From CANHEE01 sp043777755 (GTDB lineage: Bacteria; Bacteroidota; Bacteroidia; Chitinophagales; Saprospiraceae): a stretch of 36,357 nucleotides of DNA. Location: the NCBI GenBank assembly GCA_043777755.1, contig JAYWHK010000015.1:1-36357 (forward strand), given 5' to 3'. The notes beneath the pieces are model-generated. The model worked only from the letters and a program-made list of their open reading frames with translations. It was not told the origin of the DNA and made no database searches. Position numbers and translations under genes: made by a program. Positions within the stretch are counted from its first letter, which is position 1. Each line of letters opens with the position of its first letter. Shown here piece by piece: positions 24,663 to 33,400 of this stretch.

Positions 24663-25394
24663 AACAAGGCAAAAAAATTAATGTCGCAACCTTACAAGTT
24701 ACAACGGGTCTGTGTGAGTGAGATAAAAATAAACCTCTTTAAATACTGTTCACTCAAATTTTTTTAGAAAATAAAAATTCCATTGTATTAGACGCAAGAA
24801 GTTATTACAAATCTGACTTCAATCATGTTGGCTAAAACACAATTAATGCAAAAAATTTGAGTAAAATTCGTCTTTTAAAAAAGTTGTTAAATTAATCGGA
24901 TTTTGGAAAAAATAAATCGCCCAAAATAAGTCATACCGATAGCAGTAACAACTTAGTCGGAATTACGATCTGTTGTTGGAAGTGTGCGTGTAATGGATAA
25001 AGGCTGGCATTAGAACGAGAAATAAATATTTTTATTTCATCTAATTGTAGTGTAAAAGTACTAACAAGCATTAGTTTAACCAAGTAAAAGACAAACTTTA
25101 ACATAAGTTAAAATTTTGGCAAATTTGATAACATAGCAAATTTTATATAAAAAAAATTATATTTTATAAAATATTGATTACTAAAACACTATACATCATA
25201 TATATAATTTTGTTAATATGTTTTACCTAAAACATTGTTTTAAAAGGAGTAGTAAATTTTTGATTAAAAAATATTAAAAATATAAATATGTTTTTAATAT
25301 TGGAAAATATATTTTAGCCTGTCACTTTTATCTAAAAATAAAAAATATATTTTTTAAAAGATTTTTTAAAAGATAAAAAAATATTTAAAATTAC
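24663..25394. other. Gene-free AT-rich stretch between divergent genes
   Basis: This gap of over 700 bases separates the divergent starts at 24662 (minus) and 25460 (plus). It becomes extremely AT-rich from about 25080, with many TTTTAAA and ATATTT tracts. I find no convincing ORF, RNA gene or strong palindrome. The minus strand ahead of 24662 has TAACTTGT, an imperfect -7 motif. It presumably holds the regulatory regions of both genes. Confidence 0.6.
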
Positions 25395-25402
25395 TAACTT
25401 TG
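25395..25402 (+). promoter_or_regulatory. -7 promoter motif for the 185-residue gene
   Basis: TAACTTTG, the same -7 sequence as the strong promoter at 14848, lies 57 bases ahead of the ATG at 25460. The -33 position reads GATA, so only half of the promoter is conserved. Confidence 0.5.
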
Positions 25403-25459
25403 TGTTGAAAATCTATAGCAGCGACATTAAGTCGTTTATAAATAGGATTACTTAAAATC

Positions 25460-26017
25460 ATGCTAAAAAACATACTTTTATTCATTTTCTGTATCTTTTT
25501 TGTAAGTCTTTACGGACAAAGGGAAAAATGCGTCAAATGCGAACAAATGTTCTCTCCTAAATCAGGCGGCAGCGGGCGTAGCAATCCGTTTATTGGCGCA
25601 ACGTTCACAACACTTGGCGTGCAGAATTTTAGCGTTATTCGCAGTAAGAAACATTTTGCTAAAAGCTATGCCAATCTATTTACGTTGAATTTGGGTTTAG
25701 CGCACGAAATCAAAAAACGATTCGCATTTGGCTATGCTTTTAGCATGAGCGTTGGCAATATGGCGGATTCTGACGATAGGTTTTCAGGCGGTTTTACAAG
25801 CAATATCAGCTATTATTTTCAAAGAAGTTACCAAGGACTTGGCGTAGGTGTTTCTGTCAATGCGTATCAAAATTTAATACTCATACCTTCGCTCAATCTT
25901 CATTATTCCCTGAGCAACCGAAAAGTCATCAACAATTATACTTTTGGTGTGATGTACCTCAATAAACAAATGATTTTTCAATTGGGTGCAAAAACGGGTG
26001 TGCAGGTTTGGAAGTAA
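25460..26017 (+). CDS. Secreted or outer-membrane beta-barrel-like protein, 185 residues
   Basis: This protein has a clear signal peptide (LKNILLFIFCIFFVSLYGQ, cleavage near residue 20). It is followed by a short Cys-x-x-Cys segment, CVKCEQMF. From about residue 40, amphipathic strands alternate: IGATFTTLGVQNFSV, FTLNLGLAHEI, FAFGYAFSMSVGN, SNISYYFQ, GLGVGVSVNAYQN, TFGVMYL, MIFQLGAKTGVQV. This pattern suits a small outer-membrane barrel of about eight strands. I do not recognise a named family. It is not clearly a PorP/SprF protein, which is larger. It is divergent from the choice-of-anchor L gene and has its own promoter motif. No nearby gene indicates its role. Confidence 0.75.
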   Translation: MLKNILLFIFCIFFVSLYGQREKCVKCEQMFSPKSGGSGRSNPFIGATFTTLGVQNFSVIRSKKHFAKSYANLFTLNLGLAHEIKKRFAFGYAFSMSVGNMADSDDRFSGGFTSNISYYFQRSYQGLGVGVSVNAYQNLILIPSLNLHYSLSNRKVINNYTFGVMYLNKQMIFQLGAKTGVQVWK

Positions 26018-26187
26018 GAGTTCACAATTAGACCTAAATCAATACGTCGTTAGTCTTTTAACTTGTTGATTTACAATAATTTACTTACTCTAAAATATTA
26101 AGTGATAGAAAATGAACCTCAAAACTATTCATATTTGGTAATTAGAAATGTTACTAATAACAAAACTGCAATAAAGCAAATCTACTC

Positions 26188-26292
26188 TTTTTTGTCATTT
26201 CGTACTTTAGCGGAGAAATCCCACACTACGATTGCCACTTAGAGAGAACCTACGGGCGGGATTCCACGCCTACGGCTCTGAATGACAAAAAA
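26188..26292. repeat. MITE-like element with 12-base terminal inverted repeats
   Basis: TTTTTTGTCATT (26188-26199) and AATGACAAAAAA (26281-26292) are perfect inverted repeats enclosing about 80 bases. The interior includes TCGTACTTTAGCGGAGAAATC and a CCTACGG...GCGG/CCACGCCTACGG palindromic part. Intergenic sequences of the TGTCATTTCG...GAGAAATC type are, from my knowledge, widely scattered in Flavobacteriia and Cytophagia. No ORF is present. The surrounding 526-base gap otherwise holds only a terminator. Confidence 0.75.
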
Positions 26293-26465
26293 AGTAGTGG
26301 ATCTTCATTAGTTTTCTATTGTCATTGATTATCCAACCCAATATTCATAGAACCACTTAAAATTTTACAGTAAGTAGTATTTTAGACTGTCGATTATTTC
26401 AGTCGAAGTACTTATACGGATTGAGCAGATAAATAAACTGTCTAAAAGACTATGAAAAGGACATA

Positions 26466-26510
26466 AAAAAGGTTGCCTTGTTTTGAAAACCAAAACAAGG
26501 CAACCTTTTT
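26466..26510. terminator. 20-base-stem bidirectional terminator
   Basis: A perfect 20-base stem (26466-26485 with 26491-26510) encloses the 5-base loop AAAAC. Both flanks are A/T tracts, so it can work on either strand. It lies 34 bases beyond the stop of the minus-strand adhesin gene and about 450 bases beyond the 185-residue gene. Confidence 0.9.
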
Positions 26511-26543
26511 TATAAAACAATTGAATATCAAATATCACAATAT

Positions 26544-29500
26544 TTAATACCTCATCAATTTACTGACTTGTTCGCCATTGCTTGTTGTGATTTTCACCAC
26601 ATACATTCCGTTTTGAAGGGAAGTATTGAGTGTAAAATCATTTTCACCTTTTGACAAATCAATTTGATAATTCGCTACCAAACGACCATTCATATCAACA
26701 ATAGAAACCGTAGCATCTTGATTGTCAGCACTTTGTACTTTTAATCGGAATTGTTCGTTTTGTGCTGAAATAACGTTGGCATCTAAACCATTACGGCTTG
26801 ATTTTACATTTATGATTGCTGAAAATTCCTCATGACCATCATTTTCAACGATACGCAAGCGATAATAAGTCGTTGATTTAAACGGTGTTAAATCCTGAGT
26901 ATTGTAACGTTTGCTTACGTTTGGTGTATTTTCAGAAAGCACAGCCCAAACTTTGCTGTTTTCAGATTTTTCAACTACAAAAGTACGGATATTTTCCTCA
27001 ACGGCAGTTTCCCATTCAATACGATTGCCATTTTCACTTACTTTTGCTGAAAAAGATTTCAAGGAAATAGGCAATGGAGAAGCTACTGCATCAGTAGAGC
27101 CCAAAGCAAAAGGACTGTATGAACTTACGGCAGAAGCCGTCGTAACAGTACCTGTTGTAAGACTGCCTGTTGCTGTTGCTGCTTCATTAATCCATGCGCC
27201 ACCAGAATAGTGTGCTAAACTCAAATCACTTATATCTGTACAAAAACCTGCTGGAATATCATATTGCATTGTAATGGTTGCTTGAGTCATAGGACTTGCA
27301 CCCAAATCAAAGTATTCTTTAGAATTTACGGCTTGAATAGGTGCCGTTACTGCGCTACGGTTGCTTGGAGCAGTATCGAAAAATTCCGCTGTATAAGTTG
27401 TTGGAGTAGAAACAGAAGGAGTGACAGCAATGGTACGATAGATTGATCCTTTTCCTGTAGGGAAAGTAAAAGCACTTGTAGAATTTGTCATTTTAGCTAC
27501 TGGGCCATTCACAAAACTTGTGGCACTTGCGCCTGTAACAGTTGCAGCTGTTCCAAATGTCAAAAGATTAGTAGCTGTTGTTGTGATCTTCCCTGCTGTC
27601 ATTGCCAATTCACCTGTTACCGTCAAAGGGCTTGATAAAGTAAGACCCAAAGCATTGTTCATGGTTAAGTTACCAATGGTAAAACCATTACCTGCTAATG
27701 TTTGAGCAACAGCACCGCCCATAGTTACTTTTCCACCAGTTGCTGCGATACTACTTGTGACAGAAGTTGTTGCAGAAGTAACATTTAAACCAGCTGTACC
27801 TAAGGCTAAGGTCAATGTTCCACTTGCACCACCAATTTCTGACGATGCACCAGTAATCAACCAAGCTCCTTCTGATTGTGTCATCGTTTTTGTCCCAATA
27901 ATACCATGTTTAAAAGTTTTAGTACCTGCACCTGCCCAAGTAAAATCTGCTTGAACGTCTAAAATACCATCAACAATCACATTTCCTGCTCCCGAAGGTG
28001 ACCAAGAGGCACTTACTCTAAATATCGGAACAACGCTTTGTGCTGCTGCATTAGGAAAAAAAGTTCTTGATTGAACAGCTGGCGTATTTGTTGTATTCCA
28101 TTTAAAAATAGAAGCATTGTCCCATATCATACTTAATTTTATAGTAGCATTTAACTCAGTAGCATATACAAGTGGTGTTCCTGTATTTGAAGTTGCTTCT
28201 AACATTCCACCTGTATTGATTCGGAATGTTGCTGTTGTTGGGCTAAAAGTGATAAATGTACCACCTGCATGGACATACCTACCTCCATTTTGAATCACTA
28301 AATCGTCACCTGCGCCATTATTTACAGTAAGCGTTCCTGTTGTATAGGTCAATGTTCCGCCATTTTCAACTACAACTTGGTCAATAGCTACTGATGCACT
28401 AATGGTGATGTTGTGACCATTACGAATTGTAATATCTTTTGCTGCGGAAGTTGGAGCTAAGGTAGAAGTCATCCAAGCGATATTGTCCGCAGAAGACTCC
28501 CAAGATGCCGCAGTTGCCCATGTTCCAGTTGCTACATTGCTTCGGAAATAATCGCCAGCATTTGTAACTATCGCAATATTAAAAGTAGTACTTGGTTTGT
28601 CTGTCAAAGCACCAGAAGTTGCTGTTAGTATTAAGCCTGTTCCTAATGCCGTATGGGTTAAAGTAGAAAAAGTAGCCAAACCACTTGCTGCTGTTGCTGC
28701 AACAGGGCTACCCGTCAGTGTTCCCGTAGAGGTGATGTTAACAGAGCCAGTAAAATCCAAATCTCTTGCATCATATAAATCTGTTGCTTGAACCGTAACC
28801 GCAGGAGTCATTGCAACGTTGGCATTGGTATTGCCTGGCTCTTGTACAAACAATAGTTTTGTTGCAACTACAGCGATGGCATTGTTTGTTGCACCAGAGT
28901 TTTGGTCTTGAGTTGCTTCAAATTGACTGCCAGTTGGGTCAGCTGTAATACCATTAGATTGAAGTCTAAACACTAAATTAGAACCATCAATCGTTGCTTT
29001 AAGAGCTGCATTTATAGTTAGCCAAACTTTTAGCGTATAGGTTTTTGTAGCATTGTCAGCAATCAAACCTAAGACTGTAGGACTGATACTTGCAAAAGTA
29101 ATGGTATTTGTACCGATTGTACCAGCCATTGTGTTTGTTCCATCGCTTAATTCAGCTCCTGCAATTGCTTGTGTCCAATTGGCAACATCATTTCCAGTTC
29201 CTTGTGTAAAAATCATTTGTGTAATTTTCGTATCAAGTGCATCTGTTGCAGCAGTTGCGCCATCGTCTTGGACATCAACGTCAAAGTTCAAGGTAGCTGC
29301 GCCTTGTGTTGTTGTCAAAGAGGATATGGTGGAAGGTTCTGTTCCTGCGCCAGCAGTGATGGTGTTTGTACCAGCTGCGGTGGTTGGAGAAATAGTTCCT
29401 CCTATCGAGAAACCATTGTCTGCCACGGCAGCTGAGGCGGAAGTAAATCCAAATCCTCCTGTTGAAGTTTGTCCACTTGCATAAAAACGTAATGTAATTA

Positions 29501-29987
29501 CAGTTGGACTTGCTACATTTTGTAAGTCGGCAATGCCAGCTAAATTTATTTGAGTGAGCGTCGCAGGTGCTCCAATAGTAACAGATGGAGAGCCAATAAG
29601 TGTAAATGTTGTACCATTTAAGCTATATGCAAATTGAGATGAAACTCCTGGACTAGCTACGAAACTTGTCGTTCCTACAAATTTAGCATCAATTGAAGAC
29701 AGGCTAACTTTATTTCCAGTAGTAGCGGAAATCGTTGTTTGGAAATAATCTGTATTTGTTGTTGCTATTCCATTATTTTGGAATCCTTGTGTTCTAAATG
29801 AATTTGAACCAGTACTTGACGCTGCTCCAGCACCTCTTGTTATACTTGATACTGTCGCATTAGTTGCAGTAGTAGTAGCTGGTGATGTTGCAGGACTTGA
29901 TTGTCCAAAGAAATTCCATGTTGCTATTTGCGATTTTGCATTTAAGAAAATACAACAAAAAGAGATAATAAAAATTAACTTTTTCAT
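26544..29987 (-). CDS. Beta-rich surface protein with T9SS type A sorting domain
   Basis: This 1,147-residue secreted protein has a signal peptide at residues 1-19 (KKLIFIISFCCIFLNAKSQ). Its Thr/Ala/Gly-rich N-terminal region starts IATWNF and includes SSITRGAGA, a pattern frequent in Bacteroidota extracellular proteins. A domain beginning near residue 472 has FRSNVATGTWATAASWESS, then DITIRNGHNITI and VVVENGGTLTYTTGTLTV, which suggests a beta-helix. From about 1,080 the C-terminal 70 residues form a type A sorting domain: VSIVDMNGRLV...GENDFTL...LQNGMYVVKI...VSKLMRY. It has its own promoter motif and a strong terminator, so it is probably monocistronic. No enzymatic domain is visible; adhesion or a structural surface role is inferred. 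Confidence 0.88.
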   Translation of the reverse strand: MKKLIFIISFCCIFLNAKSQIATWNFFGQSSPATSPATTTATNATVSSITRGAGAASSTGSNSFRTQGFQNNGIATTNTDYFQTTISATTGNKVSLSSIDAKFVGTTSFVASPGVSSQFAYSLNGTTFTLIGSPSVTIGAPATLTQINLAGIADLQNVASPTVITLRFYASGQTSTGGFGFTSASAAVADNGFSIGGTISPTTAAGTNTITAGAGTEPSTISSLTTTQGAATLNFDVDVQDDGATAATDALDTKITQMIFTQGTGNDVANWTQAIAGAELSDGTNTMAGTIGTNTITFASISPTVLGLIADNATKTYTLKVWLTINAALKATIDGSNLVFRLQSNGITADPTGSQFEATQDQNSGATNNAIAVVATKLLFVQEPGNTNANVAMTPAVTVQATDLYDARDLDFTGSVNITSTGTLTGSPVAATAASGLATFSTLTHTALGTGLILTATSGALTDKPSTTFNIAIVTNAGDYFRSNVATGTWATAASWESSADNIAWMTSTLAPTSAAKDITIRNGHNITISASVAIDQVVVENGGTLTYTTGTLTVNNGAGDDLVIQNGGRYVHAGGTFITFSPTTATFRINTGGMLEATSNTGTPLVYATELNATIKLSMIWDNASIFKWNTTNTPAVQSRTFFPNAAAQSVVPIFRVSASWSPSGAGNVIVDGILDVQADFTWAGAGTKTFKHGIIGTKTMTQSEGAWLITGASSEIGGASGTLTLALGTAGLNVTSATTSVTSSIAATGGKVTMGGAVAQTLAGNGFTIGNLTMNNALGLTLSSPLTVTGELAMTAGKITTTATNLLTFGTAATVTGASATSFVNGPVAKMTNSTSAFTFPTGKGSIYRTIAVTPSVSTPTTYTAEFFDTAPSNRSAVTAPIQAVNSKEYFDLGASPMTQATITMQYDIPAGFCTDISDLSLAHYSGGAWINEAATATGSLTTGTVTTASAVSSYSPFALGSTDAVASPLPISLKSFSAKVSENGNRIEWETAVEENIRTFVVEKSENSKVWAVLSENTPNVSKRYNTQDLTPFKSTTYYRLRIVENDGHEEFSAIINVKSSRNGLDANVISAQNEQFRLKVQSADNQDATVSIVDMNGRLVANYQIDLSKGENDFTLNTSLQNGMYVVKITTSNGEQVSKLMRY

Positions 29988-30035
29988 ACGTTAAATTTTA
30001 ATTTAATATTAGATTAAAAGATTTGAATAATGCTG

Positions 30036-30043
30036 CAAAGGTA
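30036..30043 (-). promoter_or_regulatory. -7 promoter motif for the type A adhesin gene
   Basis: On the minus strand TACCTTTG, followed by GCAGC, lies about 50 bases ahead of the ATG at 29987. It is identical in core and context to the motif at 239-246. No TTTG occurs at the -33 distance. Confidence 0.55.
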
Positions 30044-30304
30044 CAATTACTATGTTAATTGCACGTTAATTTAAGATGTTAATTATTTAATAAATTGTGA
30101 CATGGAGAAAAATAAATGGACTTCAAGCCCATAGAAATTATTTATACTTTAAAAAATATAAAGAAAATTTTACCTGAGTAAAATTTATTAATAAAAAATA
30201 CAATATTGTTGTGCAAGATGATCAATACAATGTTTAAAAGTTTGCTATTGCTTACAATTGTTGCATTGTTTTGGTTTTCAAAGGAAACAGCGCAGTGAAT
30301 ATAT

Positions 30305-30332
30305 GCGAGAAAAGGTGTGCCTTTTCTCTACG
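30305..30332. repeat. Single GAGAAAAGG...CCTTTTCTC palindrome
   Basis: GCGAGAAAAGGTGTGCC followed by TTTTCTCTACG is one copy of the unit found head-to-head at 18755-18833, with CTACG at its foot. It is in the 434-base gap before the giant adhesin's 3' end. That gap also holds a promoter motif and a terminator. Confidence 0.85.
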
Positions 30333-30357
30333 TTACGTATCGAATATTGCTAACAAA

Positions 30358-30389
30358 AAAGCGCAACCCAATCACTTGAGTTGCGCTTT
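30358..30389 (-). terminator. Terminator for the giant adhesin gene
   Basis: AAAGCGCAAC (30358-30367) pairs with GTTGCGCTTT (30380-30389), with a further CAA/TTG pairing in the loop. On the minus strand a T tract follows the stem. It lies about 33 bases after the adhesin stop codon at 30422. Confidence 0.85.
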
Positions 30390-30421
30390 GCGTATATATC
30401 AGTTAAAAACTTCTATTAAAA

Positions 30422-33400
30422 CTATCTTTTGATTTGAACGTAACCTGTATGTTTGCTTGTTGCTGTTCCTTTGCCGTCATCGAAGATGTAGAAGTATGTT
30501 CCATCAGGAAGATCTTTTCCATCCCATTTGCCGTCCCACTCGTTGTTGTAATCTTCTTTGAAGAAGACTTGATTACCCCATCTGTTGAAGACAAACATTT
30601 TATTGCCTGGGAATCTTTCTACGCCTTGTACCGTGAACGTTTCGTTAGAACCATCACCATTTGGCGAGAAACCAGAGTAAATGATAAGTTCGTCACAGAA
30701 TATCGTTATTTTCACAAGTGTAGAATCACAACCGTTTTCATTACATACAGTATAAGTCAAATCGTCTTGACCACAGTAACCTTTGTTAGGTGTGTAAACA
30801 ATTCTACTATTTGCATCAACTTTTGCTTCACCATGTTGCGGCTGAATTGCAATGCTCAGTTTTTCCATATTACCGTTCAATACGTCATTTGAAAGAACGT
30901 TGATGGTAACTGTGTTGTTCTGCTGTACATTGCCTTTGTCACCTATTGCTACTGGATAAAGTGCTTTTTTAGCCAAAACAGTTACTTCTAAGTAAGTTGT
31001 ATCTGAGTTGCCTAATTCGTCAGTCAATAAGAAACAAGCTCTTTCGATACCTTGATCCATACCTTTGCAAATGAAGCAATTGCTGTTTGGTACTAAATCG
31101 AAGCGTACAAATTCGCCAGAATCATCTTTACACATATTGGTCAATTGTACTTTTTTGCCTGTTATTTTCTTCGTTTCTAAGCAAACCGTGTCCACATCAC
31201 CTTGATAAATGGTATCTTGACGGTATTGTGCTACGATACATTTTACGATTACTTTCACGCTATCAGCACACTTAGTCGTTTTATTGATGAACTTCAATGT
31301 ATGCTTGCCTTCTGCAACTCTTAATGATGTACCATTGCTCTGTGTACCTGTTGAACCACAATCTTCTACTTTACCTTTGAACGCTTTACCATTGTCTAAG
31401 ATGTCATAGTTTTTGATTTCAGTAAATGGAATTTCAACACAGAATTTAGCTCCTAATACACAATTTGTAGTGCTTAATACTTTGCTTTCCGCTACAATGA
31501 AATTGCCACATGGAACAGCCGTTGCACAACCAACTTTCACCTTAATTGTATCAGAACAACCTGTCAATTTGTTTGTAATAACAATATCGTGGTTGCCTTT
31601 TGCCAATTTCATAGCGATATTCTTCGGTAACATCTGTAAGTTAGGTTCGATACGGGCAATAATTGCATCTTTCATATTCGTGATAATCATCGGACCATAG
31701 AAGTTCGTTGGATTACCACCATTGACAGTGAAATTATTTTTCTTATCTGCCCACTTAGAGTTCAAATCCCAACCGTTCATCAATGCTACCAATTCAGTAA
31801 TATTTTTGAATGTTCCGTTGAATTTCTTACCGTTTAATGACCATTCTTTTACCTTGTAAGGACCAGTAGGATTACTTGTCAATAAAGTATAGTAAGTATA
31901 GTTCACCGTTGTATCAAATTTGCAACCTGCAAAGTTGGTCGTATAAGGCTTACCATTGTCAGAGAACGAGTAATTTAACAAGTCTGTTACTTTGATTTCA
32001 GTACACATCTTCACTGGTTCATTGCAGTTGTTGCTGTATAATGAATCAGGTCCTGTGTAAGCTATTAAGCTGCACGCTTTCTTGCAAATTACATTTGCAA
32101 TCAATGTATCAGTACACTTCGTTTTCTTATGTGTAATTACAACTACTGTTTTACCGCTATCCAATTTGATTTCGATGCCGTTAGGAATCAAGTTGGTGTT
32201 CAATTCAAGTTTAGCTTTTGCATTAGTTCCCACTTTTGAGAACTGCATTGCGCCATACTTACTCTTCGTAGAACCACCTTTGATTGATAACTTAGAAGCA
32301 TCTAATGTCCATTTTCCGTTTTTATCCCAAACATTCATACTATCAACAAGTGCAGGAATATTTTTAATGGTCGCTTTGTATATTTTACCATTTAAAGCCC
32401 AGCTGTCTAAAGAATATGGAGGAGTTGAACCTTGGTTTGGCAATGTAAAGTAGTTGTAAGCAAATGTTGTATCGAACATACAACCCTTGAATCCATTTGT
32501 ATATGGTTTGTTGTTTGTCGTCAAAGTATAATTTACTAAACTATCCAATGGTAACTTGAAGCAATAAGCGCCTTTGTCGCCACAATTAACAGTTAAATCA
32601 ATTTTTGTATCTTTGAAAACACCGTTGTTACAAGCTGTTGGATTTGTATTGCCTTTCTTAATTGTTACTACAAAAATTGAAGTATCACAAAGACCAGCTG
32701 CATTACAAGCCACTACACAGATTTTATCAACATCAACACCATCTTTGTCTTTTGCTACATATTTCAAACAACCTTTTGTATCAACTGAATAAGTACCATA
32801 AGTAGAACTTCCAGTCTTGTCACCATTGCAAAGTGAATAGTTCACTGCACCGCCATTAGCAAATCCAGTTTCTAACTTCACGCAACCTACGGTGCTGTCT
32901 TTTACTGTTGTTACTAACTTAATGGTGTCAATCGTTAATTTCGTATTTGTACAAAGTACTGTTGCCAATACTGTATCAACACAACCAGTTGTTTTATTTG
33001 TAATCAATACACTGTAAGAACCTTTCTTTAATCCGATTGCCAAACCTTGTTTTGTTGTTGTCAAATCACAAACTTGTGTTTGACCAGCAAAAGGTTTTCC
33101 ATCAACAGCGATACCATAGTTGGCTGCATTGTTTTGAGGAATATTCAAGCAAACAAAACCAAAGTCGTTACAATCTGCTACTGAAACAGATTTTGTTTCT
33201 TTTGTATTTGTGCAAACAAGCGTAGAATCACAGTATTTGATTGCATATACAGCACCTTTAACATCTAATGAAGCACAGATTGTACCACCACCTTGAATCA
33301 AAAGTTTGTTCACATCAAATCCTGTTGTTACGTTAGGTTTTACAATATTTACATCAAGTGTAGCTGGGTCATAAACCAATGTATGAATGGTAAATTTACC

